64,000 bases of DNA from Halocaridina rubra (GCA_037179515.1 JAXCGZ010009443.1:36001-100000); one strand, 5' to 3'; positions 25,390-39,400 are shown, numbered from the stretch's first letter. The notes: generated by a model not told the origin, from the sequence alone. A program made the numbers and translations.

Positions 25390-25590
25390 AGTCGCCGTGG
25401 CTCAATCGGTAGCGTCTCAGACTCTGAGGCGTCAGGTCGAGGGTTCGCGCCCCGTCACGGTCTGAGGCTAGCAAGGGCATGCACTCAGCGTAAGGATTAC
25501 ATCTGCCAAAACAAGTCCTTCGCAAGAAGGCAACCGTCCTAGCCCTTGGTAGATAAGGGAGTCCGTGACGTAAAACCGGAACCGGAACAA
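25390..25590 (+). repeat. SINE-B copy, full length
   Basis: The head has a tRNA-like A-box ('gccgtggctcaatcggtagc') and B-box ('ggtcgagggttcgcgcc'), giving an internal pol III promoter layout. The body is 'gattacatctgccaaaacaa', 'gtccttcgcaagaaggcaac', 'gtcctagcccttggtag', and the end is 'gtccgtgacgtaaaaccgga'. It is a retroposon, not a tRNA gene, since no cloverleaf with acceptor stem closes. Confidence 0.85.
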
Positions 25591-26424
25591 TTGTACACGT
25601 TAGTGAGCATCTGTCTTATATACAGATACGGGTTCAAATACAGTACAAGATTAGGATATTTTGAGGATCAGGTTAAGAATAGTGACCCCAAAACATTAAA
25701 TAACCCCGTAAGTTCTTAGTTTAGGTTATGTTGGGCAGCCTAACCTAACCTAATTAAACAAATTATCTACTGGAGAAATGCATAAAGCGACAATTAACGA
25801 AATGAAATATTTGAATTAAAAACAGTAACTAGACATGTGAAGCCACAGTTAAATAATCAGTAGATAACTCTTGCAAAGCATTTTATAACCAAAACAGATG
25901 AACAGACAGTGGTCAGAAAGCAGAGATTGTCATTTTCTTAATAAAATAATCATAAAAATGTAATTAAATATTACAGAAAATTGGCTAAATTAGATATGAA
26001 AGATCTGATCTTTGTACAAAGATGGCCTGCTGGAAGAAAATTCACAAAAGTCATTATGATTTATATTTTCTAAATACTTTTATGGTTAAGGATTATATTC
26101 TTTGATTCCCACTTCTCGTACTTCAAAATAATATATTTTGGAATAACGAGACAAAATGACTGAAATAATAAGACAATTTAAAATTCCGATCTCAGTCGTA
26201 ACAAAATAACGGAAAATCCGTTAGTAAGGAAATTTGAAATAAGGTTTAATTATTTAGTTAAAGACACCGTTAATAATTAAGACATGAATGTTTCTGTATA
26301 TTATTTCAAATATTTAATTTTATGGAGGTATTTCAGAAATTGCTGGATGTAAATATTACTCATATGTTTTTAAGTAGGCTGTATATAGTAAAGCTGTAAT
26401 TCCAAAATAAAACAAATTTAACGA

Positions 26425-26490
<66 letters not shown>
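26425..26490. repeat. (AAT)n microsatellite
   Basis: About 22 AAT units. Confidence 0.97.
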
Positions 26491-26694
26491 TACGGACTGC
26501 TTACTTGAAATCTGAAAAGGATGACTGAAGACGGAAATTCAAACTTAAAACATGTAATATGAAAACCTTTTCTTTACCGTATAAATTTAAGTCTGTTATA
26601 CGTAAGTATAGAGTTTAATTAGTGCCATATATGAATATTCTCTTATTAAGTATTTTCATGGAAATTATAAGATGTCATACATTTGTTTTAATAC

Positions 26695-26735
26695 TTCATA
26701 CATCTGTCCCGTCTCCTGGTCGGTTTCTTTATGTA
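26695..26735 (-). mobile_element. LINE-1-family 3' UTR scrap
   Basis: 'cccgtctcctggtcggtttc' is the reverse complement of the LINE 3' UTR block 'gaaccgatcaggagacggg'. Very short. Confidence 0.45.
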
Positions 26736-26769
26736 AGCTGCCATATTTTCTGAGGATACAGCTAATTAG

Positions 26770-26850
26770 TTATTTGGGGTTTGCCGTACCCATCCAGCTA
26801 TAATTCCCCAGCTCCAACCTGTGTCCATCCCCATATGAACGGGGTAAAGC
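26770..26850 (+). repeat. SINE-A 3' fragment
   Basis: 'cagctataattccccagctc' and 'ctgtgtccatccccatatgaa' match the 3' half of SINE-A. Confidence 0.6.
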
Positions 26851-27059
26851 AAAACGATCTATCCATTCACTATCTTGTAGTCGTCATCATATTAACATAT
26901 TTCATTATGACTTATTAAGGAAATGGGCAAATTACTTCATCACTCTAATAACTTGAAGTTGCATCTTAAATAGTATAGTACAGTACTTGATATGGATTAC
27001 CATATACCATTTTTTTTTTTTTCATACAAGCCTCCACATCCTGTTGGTTGGTATGTTCT

Positions 27060-27850
27060 TAGGCAATATATATGAATTAATTATGTTCATGGAAAAAAGC
27101 TCTATGCTTGTAACTCCCCGTCTATTTTTTTTCTTTCTTTTTTCACTCACCAACATTTATAGACTTATAGTATCTATCTTAAAAACTATGAATGCATTCA
27201 GTATTAACAATTTCTCTGATTGGGAAATGTCAATTATAAATTATTCTCACACCAAAATAGTACTTCCAACATCCTGTGAGAAATAAAAGTTGCTTACAAG
27301 CTTCAAACTTGACCTATAATGTTAGATCTAACCATCACAAATTGCTCCCTAGCAACTCTGTCAAAACGGTAGGAATTTAAAAACAAAATTCCATATCATA
27401 CCCTCTTTTTTTGGGGGCTATAAATGGTAGAAAGTCTTAAAACTCCTTCAGCCTCTCTTCATAAATGATTTTTTTTTTATCTATGCCACCAGCTTTGTGA
27501 TGTGTCTTTGAACTTCTCCATGTTGTTAATATGTTAAAAAAGTGATTTTAGAAAGGTACTGCATATTCAGGATAGGCCTCACTTAAGTCATATATTTCTA
27601 ATAATTTTCCTGTCCATGCGTGTGAGGGCGACTGTTTTGTCGCACATATATGCTAGGAAACCATATGCTGCCTTTGCTGTACTATTTTTATGCCTTTTTC
27701 AAGACAAATCTGCTGTTACATTTGACCCGAGATCTCTTATGCTCTCATATTTTTAAAGTTTTCCTCCTGCAATTGAATACCTAATCAACACGGGTCATTT
27801 CTATGAGTGTCACATCAGGATAGGCAAAGAAAATTGCCTTCATCAGGTCT
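27060..27850 (-). mobile_element. strongly decayed LINE-1-family copy
   Basis: On the minus strand, pieces of the reverse transcriptase C-terminal region can be followed: IRDLG.NVTADLS, AAYGFLA, MDRKIIRNI, then a nucleotide-level match through 'gaagttcaaagacacatcac', 'gaagagaggctgaaggag', 'gttttgacagagttgctagg', 'aggtcaagtttgaagcttgt' and the 3' UTR 'gacggggagttacaagca'. Many stops and frameshifts. Older than the copies at 62-64 kb. Confidence 0.75.
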
Positions 27851-28299
27851 GGGCACCGAGAAAACATTTAAGATAAGAAAGAGAAACAGGCGCACGTGCC
27901 GATTCTCATTAATTTACATTTTCAAGTACTGTACAGTCTCTCATTGACCATTTATTTAACTATTCATGTAAATTGGTGTATAAGGGTCTTTCTGATGTTC
28001 CTTATCACATTTTTTTTTTCTCTCCCTCTTCATAATATCTGCAAATATTTAAAATCCATTTACATGCTATGGCAGATCATTTACATATACTGTACTAAGG
28101 TATGACTGTGCCTGTGATAAAGTACACTATTTACATAAAAATTTCACAACCATCCTACATTGCAAAAAAAATTATGCAATTATCTCCACAACAGAAAAGA
28201 CAATGTTTTCTAACACTGCACTGGGCTCTACATCTGGTATATTGAGGGAGTAGCATTTTAACCATAGACGGAGATTTCTTTTTTTTTTTTATATATATA

Positions 28300-28424
28300 T
28301 CCCTATTTGTTCCCTGTATGGGGTGGACACAGCTAGACTGGCTCTGGGGAATAAAGACTTGTTGCCTATCCTAATGCCTCACCTACTGAGTCGAGTATTG
28401 TAACCACTATGTTACTGTGGTACC
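28300..28424 (-). repeat. SINE-A copy
   Basis: Reverse-oriented: 'ggggtggacacagctagact', 'ggctctggggaataaagact', 'gagtcgagtattgtaaccac'. Confidence 0.65.
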
Positions 28425-29230
28425 CAGTGTGAAAGGAGAATATTTTTAATTCAAGTCCTCGCCTACGTCTTCGTCAATATCAGTTGTCCTTGCCTCATTC
28501 AATCAAACTCAATAATTTCTTGTAATCACTGCCTTTACACTCATGCATTTACTAAATTTCTTCTCAGTGTTACAATATCTAATGAACTTTTACATTATGA
28601 CTTGATAATAGAGCCTCCTGCACTCAAAATACCCTTCCTGTCAAATATGCCAAAGTTATGAAGAAGATAAATTGTTACCATATGTTCAGATTTTGTTCTT
28701 ATAGTCTAATAATGGTAAAGCCAATGCTATTAGCGTTTTTTATCATAACTCGGGTTACTTAGTTAGATGTAAATTGTTGGTATACTGTAATCCATCATTT
28801 ATAGTTTGGCTTGATAATTAGTATGAGCATATATTTGCAATAAGGAGTTTTCCCAGAATAAGAAAATTTTGTTATAAGAAGATATCACTTTTAAAGATGG
28901 CAAGAAAAGCAAGATACAATATCACATCATATCTTTCTTTAACTCCAAAATCACATTCTTATCTTTCATTATGCTGCATACATTTCACTAATCAGCTTCT
29001 TCTAATTGTTATACACATATATCATAATGACTTGACTATTACAGGAATTGGACAAGTGGGCATCATAAAACAGAAATGACCATTACGCTCGAAACTGCTA
29101 CGTTCAAGAAATATTAGATATATAATCCCCAAGTTGGCAAAACTAGACATACTTGAGATCTGGCTCGGATACCGCTGATATCCTCAAGGAATTTCAACAT
29201 TGGACATCCTTCAATAATATTGTTAAAATC

Positions 29231-30430
29231 ATGAACGTGAAAGCGGTTATGGAAGGTTATTTTGCCCTGAATATGGTATGTGGAACTACAACAGACATAA
29301 CCAGTCAAGATTACTCAGCCTTGAACGTTAAAAAAGAAATGATTGAAGAGACAATAAAGAAGAGCCAAAGCATTACACAAGACTTGTGTTTCAGTAGGGT
29401 GAATGACAGGATGGCTCTAGATGAGGCAGTAGCAAAGAACCAAGAAACCATTCCATGTCAGAGCCAAGAGTGTAATACTCAAAACATGTTGCCAGAAAGA
29501 GTATGGTTACACACCAGGGAGAGTAAGGAAAATGTATTACAAAGTGAGTCAGCAGATATAGACAGTGCATCAAATATACCAATGGTGAATGGAAGCGACA
29601 AAACAGATCCTGCACATTTGCCATCCATGACCAGTGTGGTACCTAATAATGACCAAAATCTTACAGAGATTGATAAATTTGAAGAAGACCAGAATCTGTA
29701 CACAGAACCACTACCAATAAGTAAAATACGAGAACCTTCAGAGGAGAAAAATGTTCTGAAAAGGTCAAAGACCATGATGACAGAGAGTTCTCTTGAGTTA
29801 CAAATGGAGAAAGGCAAAATGGACTCTGATCAAGTTCATGAAAATTGGGATTTAGTACATATTAATATTACGCCAGAAGGTGAAATAGAGATGAAGCTCA
29901 TTAAACTCTCAGAGGCTGAAAAGGCTGCAAGCCAAAACAACCTCAGTAACCATGATTTGTTTACGTGTGAGGGAACAAATGCTATATGTCAAAGCACAGC
30001 TAACAATAATTTGTCAAGAAATCATGAGGAAAAGAGTTTTGACTGGGAAGAATGGCTTAAAAACGAAATTAATTATGAATACCTGTATGACTCAGCTGAG
30101 AAAAAAATATGTGCAAAATATCTGCAGGATTTTGATAATCATCTTTTTAGTGTTTGCAACAACACTTGCGAAAATGTTCAGGAGAATATGATAGATTTAG
30201 ATTCTCTACCTGCAGTTCCTGAAGAAAAAATTGAAGAACTACTGCGAACTATCCTAAACTCACCACTATTTTCACTAAAGTATACAAAATACTCAACAGC
30301 TTATATGGAAATAGTTTACAAAGAGGAATATGTAGAATATGAAACAAATGATATAATATCTAATGCCAGTTTTGATGGGGAAAGAACTCTAGTTTCGCAG
30401 CTAGACACAAGTTCTGATCAAGAATGGTAA
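29231..30430 (+). CDS. unrecognised acidic protein ORF (399 aa from first ATG)
   Basis: A single open frame runs from 29147 to the TAA ending at 30430. The first ATG is at 29231. Such a length is unusual for this AT-rich DNA. The protein is rich in Glu, Asp, Asn and Ser, with no signal peptide, membrane segment, zinc finger or enzyme motif that I can recognise. Around 30040-30270 is a denser region with DWEEWL, several cysteines and hydrophobic residues (KYLQDFDNHL, ELLRTILNSPLFSL) that could fold. It could be the last large exon of a gene whose upstream exons were missed, or a single-exon lineage-specific gene. An AATAAA lies at 30635-30640, about 205 bp past the stop. Function unknown. Confidence 0.6.
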   Translation: MNVKAVMEGYFALNMVCGTTTDITSQDYSALNVKKEMIEETIKKSQSITQDLCFSRVNDRMALDEAVAKNQETIPCQSQECNTQNMLPERVWLHTRESKENVLQSESADIDSASNIPMVNGSDKTDPAHLPSMTSVVPNNDQNLTEIDKFEEDQNLYTEPLPISKIREPSEEKNVLKRSKTMMTESSLELQMEKGKMDSDQVHENWDLVHINITPEGEIEMKLIKLSEAEKAASQNNLSNHDLFTCEGTNAICQSTANNNLSRNHEEKSFDWEEWLKNEINYEYLYDSAEKKICAKYLQDFDNHLFSVCNNTCENVQENMIDLDSLPAVPEEKIEELLRTILNSPLFSLKYTKYSTAYMEIVYKEEYVEYETNDIISNASFDGERTLVSQLDTSSDQEW

Positions 30431-31994
30431 TACAATCATGATACATCCCTGAAACTAACTGAAACTGCTTCAACAACAATCTGAACTGCTATCAAAACAG
30501 GTACCTGGGGATATGCGCTCATAATCTTGAGGTTTATTCTTTTCCAAACCAGAAATCTTCAGATACTGTATACTGTACTTCATTCATTTTACTAATACCT
30601 TTATATGTCCAAACGAACAAGCAAACGATGCGATAATAAAAAAAAAAAATCATGATGTGCTTAAGAAGCGAGAACAAAAAAGTAGTTCTAGAAACCGACT
30701 CAGACAGTGGGGATATGTTACATTTTTTTTATCTATTATTTTATTGGTGTTGTTTACTTAATTTAAACATTTAGATAAAATTATTACTCTAAGAAGGGTG
30801 TTAAACTTATAACTATAAATTAGTTCAAGAAATACTGTCCTGTCCACCAATGCATCTATGAATATCATAAATCTTGCATCATGTGTATTGTGCTAGGTGA
30901 ATTAAATTACACTTTTTTCATCATTAGTTGTTTAGTTGCTTAAGGAAATAGATATGCATTTTTCTATAATATTTAGTTTTGATGCACATAAAGCTAGAAT
31001 GCAAAAAATTCTAAACACTGTATTAGGAAATTTAGTTTAGTTTTACTGCATTGTATATGGATCATCATATTCATATTTATTTTCCACATCATATATTGCA
31101 ATGCAGTTATCTTTTAAAAGTAAAGATAAGCGAGATCTTAAATGTAAGGATGTCTGTATGCTGTAAAAGTACAGAGATTTTATGAATACTGTACTTTCAA
31201 TCTGTAATATCTGTATACTATTTTGTTAAATGTCTCTTAACTAAAAAGTTGTGTTATAGGTTTAGTGAGCTTAAATGTACAGAAAAGCAAATGGATTTTA
31301 TCCCATACTTTTAGGAATACTGTATATGGGATATTATGGTTTTCTCAAGTAAATCACAAGCTATGAAAGGCTTATCTCTTATACATCCTCGATTTTATAC
31401 TGAAATATTACTTGTCAGAAACCAGATATCTTTAGCATTTGGTTCGAAAATGTAAACAACAGTATATATAATGTCTTGATCCCAATGTAATAGTAATAGT
31501 TTTTGTAAACATTTCCTTGGATTCTCTTCATAAAGAGTTATAATCCTTGCATCCATACGGTCACATATTATACTCTGTAATGCTAGAATACATGATATCA
31601 AAATAAACACTAAATATCACCCAAGGTAAGTAGGACCTGATTCGTACCAGCATCTCTCATAATTATCTTATTTCATAGTCTCAAGTATTTAGTTTGAGTT
31701 CATGTGCAGCACATATTGATTTGCCATTTTGCTAAAGAAAAATCTACAGCAGATATCGCTTTGCAGTCTTCCTAAAAGAGAATTCTCATGGTTCCTCGTA
31801 TCTTCACAACTGTGTAACGGAAACGATTCTACATTTTTTATATCAAGGGAGAATATATCAAAAATGTTTTTAACAGTCTGCAAACCAGCAGATTATGGTT
31901 TTCTAAAAAAATGGTAATTAAACTTTTCTATAGTTTTGTTGTTTAAAGAAATCACCTTGAATTGCTACAAGAATATTATCCCATAAAGAAAAAT

Positions 31995-32370
31995 AAGTTG
32001 AAAGATGCATGGGAAATAAGAAATAATTTAATGAAGAGAGAAACTGTCACAAAATGGTCTAAACACCTGGAAAGGCTGGAAAATGAGAATAGTGAACAAG
32101 ATTTACGAAGCAAGTTTGCATTGTTATTACGCAAGAGGTAATGATAAGAACATACTGAGGGAATGGGGTGACAGAAGCTGCCTACTGGCAAAGATGAGAT
32201 ATATACAACAAACAGATGAATGAAGAATAAAGCAGTAATGGATTGGTCTGGACGTCATGAAAGAAAGGACAATGTGAAACTGGTAAACAAGAATTATAGG
32301 GAAAGTTTGCCTTATAATTATGCTGCCTACTGGCGAGGATGAGATGTATACAAGAAACGGACATGTGATT
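31995..32370. repeat. two diverged tandem copies, ~170-bp unit
   Basis: The segments ending near 32220 and 32370 share 'tggtct', 'gaaagg(c/a)', 'aagtttgc', and 'ctgcctactggc(a/g)a(a/g)gatgaga' followed by a 'tatacaa' string. Old duplication, no gene. Confidence 0.55.
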
Positions 32371-32529
32371 AAACAAATTTAAAAAGACTCATTGGCAAAC
32401 TCTGTGGACTATATAATCAAGGAAATTGAGGGCTGGCTCTGAAGGCTACTAAGGTATGGAATTACCTTTGTATATCTTTTAGATCCTACAACTGAATATA
32501 TGAGTAAATAAATAAGATTACAGATATAA

Positions 32530-32590
32530 TGCCTGTATGTGTCCACACCATTAGAATGGGATTAATAATAACACAAAATGGCAAATATCA
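32530..32590 (+). repeat. SINE-A 3' scrap
   Basis: 'gtgtccacaccattagaatggg' and 'taacacaaaatggcaaa' match the SINE-A end. Confidence 0.6.
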
Positions 32591-33487
32591 CCAAATAAAA
32601 TGAACGTTGCATTATCCTTGTTATTTTCCAATGGTTATGGCCAGCTTTAAAATTACAGCTGAAGAAAACATCTAGTTTAAAAACAAGTAAGTTGAGGAGG
32701 ACATTACCCAACAATAACAGAACTGATAAGTGCTAATCCTACTCTCCATATGGTAAACACAGCAAGTCAAGAGACCATTTTTGAACAACTGAGTAATTGA
32801 AAGATGCCATGACTAACCTTTGCTCAATAATGATGACTTAGTTTCTTAAGATATACATACTTATGGTACTTGGATGTATACAAGAATTCTGACCACAGTT
32901 CTCTGCCCTTAAAGTGGTACTCACCTCTTCCTACCAAAACAAAAATTTGACTGAGTGTTCTATGACTTTTGAGAAAATGAAAATAAACTCATGTAGTGGT
33001 TCCATTCAAGTAATAATGAAAGTTTTTAGACTGTAAACTATTATCATAATAGTTTATAAACTGAATTATCATCATAGCTATAAGGATGCAACTATAAAAA
33101 GAGAAACTAAAAACAGGATTTAGTAAAATTCGTCTTCAAGAGTTGAAGTGCGTTATCCTCTGCTAAGGAAGCATATTAAAAAACAAAACTAAATATATAT
33201 ATAATTTAGCACTAAAAATTATCGATACACACGCATTTTGTTAAGTAGGATAATAACACATGCAATAAAAAATTAATATTTGATTATCACTCTTCAAATA
33301 TTTTTTACAATGAGACACCAAAATAAAACATTTGGTCCAGAATTACAAAACCTAAATACAGTAATTCTGTTGCACTCAGTTTTTATATTCCTGTTCATTT
33401 TTACTTCTACCATGTAAAAAATAAAGTAATAAATAAAAAAAAAAGTACCTCTAAGAAATAAGCAGAGGTAGAAAGATTATTAACTCA

Positions 33488-36400
33488 TTACTCTTCAGAT
33501 GGATCATACGATAAATTAGAACCAAGCCATCTTTCAACATCCACAACATCCATGCCACGGCGCTGTGAATAGTCCAAAATCTGCAATGAATTAGTTAAAT
33601 ACATTAGAGCTGCTCGTACCATGTAGTAAGAGGACAATGGGGATAGGGTTACATGAAGACGATTGATCTGTTGTAGCTACCCTTGACAAGAGAATCCAAA
33701 AGATTGGATAATGAGATCTGCTCATACTTAGAAATATCCAAATACTTACTTCCGAGCAGCTTGATATATTCATAGCTACATTGTCTCTATTACATTGTGT
33801 TGCTCTTACAGTTACAATTTCAGTACATGTTTTTCTACTGAAGTCGTTACTGTATGCATTCTGGAAGAATGGTTCTGGTAAGGTTGCTATAAGCATATTA
33901 GAATATAAGCATGTAGGTCTCAAATACTCTTCCCATCCCGGTCTCCTCCATCAACTGCTTATCACTAGGAAAAAAAAATTCCTGCACGGAATGACTGCCT
34001 AACAAGACTCCCCAAACCTCATGGGCATACTTAATGCAATCATCAAATAATAATCAATTAATATTTAATAGTTAACTGCATTATTATTACTGGAGGGCCA
34101 CAGTCGCTCTGTGGTAGTGTGTTACAAGCCTGACACACAAACACAGGTTCAGTCTCACTGCGGAGCCACAGGAAGGGTATTTAGCCTTAATCCCCCTTGT
34201 CTGTATCCATCCCCATTGGAGGCAGAATAAAAACTGTATAATTATTATCAATCATAAAATTGAAATTTTCTTGTATTCCTGAGTATTTGGGAAAAAAAGA
34301 AGTAAGAAGGCCTAAGGGGACTGTGTTAACATGCTTATTCTGAGAAATATTTTTTTAAATTCCTTAAAGCTTTAGTAGAAACCTGCACTAACACCCCTCA
34401 ACAAATCAGATTTAAAAATAAATGGGTCCTTTTCAAGAAAAAATTTATACTTTCAGTAATTTAAGCTGTAAATTGCGGTGTCAACAGTTAAAGCAACAAT
34501 AAAACTAAAACTTTTAAATTCCAAAATTACACAAATATTTTTTCTCCTGTCATACCATAAACAGCAACTGTGATAACCAAGATTTTCAAACAGGGCAAAC
34601 TGCTGCGAAAGACACATACAAATTTCAAAGTATTAAAGCTATGAAGCCAAATTAAAGATATCTTAAATTCCGACTGATACCCAACCTTCTCCATAAACAG
34701 TGCTATAAGAAAGCTATTATACTAACCTGATCCTTTTCTAATTTCCCAACAGCAAAGTAGTAGCTGTTAGGATTGGCAAAATAGAGTCCAGACACAGAAG
34801 CTGCGGGAGTCATGGCTAAAGCCTCTGTCAAACATATTCCTGTCAGTTCCTCCACCTTCATTACGTTCCACATGGTTATTTTTTCCTGGTGATCGGGTTG
34901 ACTTGGGTATCCAGGAGCAGGTCGAATTCCCTGTGAAGAATAAAAAAACAATCACTCAAAGAAACAACTGCATAAATAATACCATCAAAGCTATCAAAAA
35001 AGCACAATTATACACATGATATACTAGAGGCAAAGTAAATGGAAGACTTACTCTGCACAGCACTTCAGACATTTTTGAAATTTACACGCCAAATTTAAAC
35101 AATTATATACACAGTATGGCTAACGTAACCTCATACTACACATGATGTAACTTTTGCATTTGACTATTAAATAATGCAAAATAAATGCATGCACTAGTAA
35201 TTAACAAACCTGATATTTTATCTTATGGAGATCATTAACTTCCAAGTATTCTGCACCAGCATATCCCCAAAGGTCTTTCCTCACTCTTTCATGAAGTTCC
35301 TCTGCAAAGGCTTCAGCCAATCTATCAGCAATTGCTTTTGCAAGTATAATGCTGTAATCATCATAGTCTTTTTGGAATCTAGTAAAAAAATATTCAAAAT
35401 GTAAGTGAAATTTCTACCATACAGAGCACTTTAAAACAGTCAATATCAACTTGAAATCTGACATATATATATACGGTACCATGCAGAATTGTCCTTTTTT
35501 ATATCGAGTCTACTTTTTTAAGTTCAAACTCTGGTACTTGGTTCCAAATATCTGAAGTATTAGGGCTCTCCCTAATTAAAAAACATTTATGAAAAAAGGA
35601 CAAACCAGGCAATCCTGACTGCATGATAATTATTCTCTTCATAATTCTAATTAGCAAAAATTCGTTACATTATTAACTTTCTAGTTAATATTCCATATAA
35701 ATATATATGACCACTATAAAGCTTAGCAAGGTATGACAGAAATTTTAACAAGTCTTAAATAATTTAGTATCCAAAGATTTACAGTGTGTATTGCCAGAAC
35801 TGCTATACTGAGTTATAGTTTCGTATAATTGTATTTTTTCAATAGCCTCTTTCCTTTTCTCGCCAAGTTGCTTCCCTTTCTGAAGCCACTTGGTTTATAG
35901 TTTGACTTCTTCCAGCTGGGTTTGTTGCTTGGCTTAAGATAATAATAAGAATAATACTAATAGTGCTATACATACTTGCTGCATAACTCATCAGTTCCAA
36001 AGCCAGCAGATACTGCAAACATTCCAATATAATCTTTTAAGCCTGTTTCCTTGGGTGCAATGAAGTCGGACATGCAACAGAATGGATCATGGCTCTCTTT
36101 AGCTGCCTAAAAATACAAAGAAAGTAATTGAAAATAATTAATGACGAATCATGATTAAGACAAAAGGAGTAAAGTTTTATTTGGAACAGTAGTAATTACA
36201 ATTCTTCTATTCTTGGGGACCGCAGTAGCACTGTGTCAAGAACGCTTGAAGCACTGCGTCAAGAGAGCTTAACTCAGGAGGTGACAGACCCTTGCTCAAG
36301 CCTACTGTGGGGCATTTGAAAGGGCATCTAACCTTTAATTTACCAGCTCCAAAGTGTCTGTGACCAGCCTCATAATGGGACCAAAATCAAATAAATGAAA

Positions 36401-39400
36401 GGGAAAACATAATTAGTAAACACTTCGGTACACTTCATCTAGATTTCAACAAATCTCCCCTTCATTAAGAAAATTTAATTATGCATTTAAGCAAAAATTT
36501 CTATGGAAAAAATTTTAACACATAAAAATGTCAAGCTACACCTCACATCCTGCTGAGTTCAACAGACAAAAGAATTGAGTTGTCTAAAACCGTTTCCTCT
36601 GTCAATAGTTTGAGGGTTGGGACAAGAAAAAAAAAACTGCCAAGTGAATTGTATTTACATAGGTACGAATATTTACCTTCAGTATCAAGCAAATGCAGTT
36701 GATATTAGTTCTTCAACTGTCTGATTACCATAATAGTTTTATCATCACCATTAATCAAGCAGATATGCATATTTTAGAAATCATAAGACACCTATGTGAT
36801 GAGACAGATGCAACTGTGAATGTTAATTTCACACAATTATCAGGTTCAACCCACCTGCTGCCTCAGCCCATATAGTTTCCCAATGCTCTGGACTCTAGAC
36901 TCATCACTATAAAGTTCTATATCATCTCCAGCACTATTAGCAGGATAAAATCCGACAATACCATGTGCTGTCAAGGAACCTTCAGCAATGATTTCTGAAA
37001 GGAGTTTCTGTGCATCATCAAATACTCTTTTGGCTTCTCCTCCTGCAAATAAACAAAAATTGACACCATATAAATATCTGTAATACTAAACATACCCGGG
37101 TACTTCTTGCTCGTCAAAGGAAGTGACCAACAGGAATTTAGAAATGGGACCTAGCAGCAGTAACTCAGTGGTAGAATGCATGAGTTGGAAAGCAACTATG
37201 GCAGCTTCAAGCTCACCGCAGCAAGGTAGGAAAGGCATCCAGCCTTAACTCCGTCACTCTAATCTATCTGTGCTCACCTCCAATATAGGGATTCATTGTG
37301 CTACATATTGTAAAAAAAATAAAAATAAATGAAGATAAGAAGAAAACAGGTAAATCCAGTACTACTGGGGCATCAGTAAAATCTTGCAAGTTCATAACTT
37401 ATTTAACCACTCTTAAATAAAAATGTGGCATCTATAAGGGACGATAATCTATACATTACTAAGGTAAGATAATTAAGCATTTTCAGTACTCAAGTGCCTG
37501 CACTTCACAAATAATTGCATAAAATATTATTTGATCCCTTCAAAACATAAAATTGGGAATCCCTAGATTTCCAATGGAGTCGTGTATGTTAAGCAAAACT
37601 TACCTACAGTGGCATCTTTGAATATCTTGGGATATCCCCTATTCGGATACTTCCCTCTTAGCTGCCACACATCAAAGAAGGGCTTCCAGTCAATATATGG
37701 CAATAGTGTATTAAGGTCATAATTCTTGAATACTTTAACACCCAGGAATTTTGGAGTCACTGTATAAGACAAAGAGTATCAAGAGTAATAATGTAAGTTC
37801 TGGAGACACTATGTAGATTTCAAGTATGACTTCCTCAGGAATAATGAATAGTATATTATCATATTTATTTTATTTTAAGCCCAAGCAATACACTCAAAAC
37901 ACGCTTTCTAATGATGCCAACAATAACTCCTACACATATAAATACAGCTTATTATAAATTCAAAAACTGATAAAGCAACATGTTGCTTATATTACTGTTT
38001 TAACAATAGAACATACTGACAGCAAGTTCCTACACCATAATAATGATAAGAGAAAGCATACTTAATTAATAGAGTGCAAATGTAACAGGAGTATTTAACC
38101 AATCAGTTGAGAATTACCTGGTAAAGGAGAGCTTAGCCAGTCAATTGAGAATTTTTTCTGTCTTGCTTCACTCAGAGAGACATATTTTTTTTCACGTAAA
38201 TTCTCGTAATGTTCCTCTCGAATTCCATCATAGTCATCATTAAGGTCGTCAATATAATCATCATACGAGTTCTTATCCAACAAGGAGGAACACTGGAATA
38301 AAATGAACACAGTTTAAGAAAAAAATACTGAAATACTGTACTTTAATTTCTTAAATGAAACACTATACTGTACATCCAAGCTCAGCTGAGTGGCACAAAC
38401 TGCACCAAAACATATGAAAAGATACAGTACAAAGTAGTGGCCAACACATAGGATGAACACTTCTCTACTACATGTTAAGTAAATTATAGCAAACAAGATT
38501 TTGCAAAAACAGATATCACTCAATTTTGGGGAGAAATGCATGTTATAAACAGGACTAATTTGAAGATGAAAATGAATGCTAAAAATTACTAATCAAGAAT
38601 GCCAAAATTTTGAGATATTATCATAAGGTAACTGGTCCCTTCCTTTTTCCTTTATTACTTGGCTACTGCTTCCTTAATTCCCTTACTTGGCAAACACCTA
38701 TTAGCTGGAAAACTTAAATATGACAACACAAAGCGTTTGTGTCAACTTTTCAAGTATCAATCTTAATCCCCATTTTGAGGTGGATGCAGCCAGAGTGTGG
38801 CTTGGGAATTATGGGTGGATACCATTCCTAACACCCCAAGGTGGGCTGGAATGCAGGTATGTCAACTCTTGAGTTGAGTATTCTAACCACTCATCTACTA
38901 TGATCCTCATATAACAGTACAAAGTAAAAGAACAAAATGCACTAAAGCAATAAAAAATATTCTAAGCTATATGGTACCATTTCATAAGAAAAAGGCAAAA
39001 GAATTCAGTAAATCATTGCATTCATTATACAAGTGGAAAGATAGAGATCAGTCTTACGAGTATTTAATATTATTTATCATTTAGTCAACTGAAGAAATGC
39101 ACCTCAAAGCATCCAATTAGAGAAACAGTGCACTATCACAGTATTCATAGACGTGCCGAATTTATACTAACCACCACCACGCTCTGTGAAGCATCGAGAA
39201 CGTGGACAACTGGATGCTTATACCTGGGAGCAATCTTGACTGCCGTGTGAGTTCTCGATGTTGTCGCACCACCAATTAAAAGCGGCACCTGCAAGTACAC
39301 CATTCACAGAACTTTAGTCAAGAAGATTGAAAAAATTCAGCACTTTATATTTTTCACATATACTGCATTCTAATGTCATTGTCAGCAGTGGTCAAAACAA

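Larger units (their letters stand above)
24026..29146. other. 5-kb spacer, repeats only
   Basis: Contains upstream sequence of the sulfotransferase gene (its 5' UTR continues into an exon that was not located), (GA)n tracts, SINE-B (25390-25590), (AAT)n, SINE-A remnants (26770-26850, 28300-28424), and a decayed antisense LINE (27060-27850). No convincing coding exon. Confidence 0.6.
30431..33487. other. 3-kb spacer between convergent genes
   Basis: No exon seen. It holds the likely 3' UTR of the 29231 ORF and of methionine synthase, a diverged tandem duplication at 31995-32370, and a SINE-A 3' scrap at 32530-32590. Confidence 0.55.

Noticed and set aside
26987..27286. Plus-strand ORF of 99 codons
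   Set aside because: Overlaps the decayed antisense LINE and its 3' UTR. No coding features.
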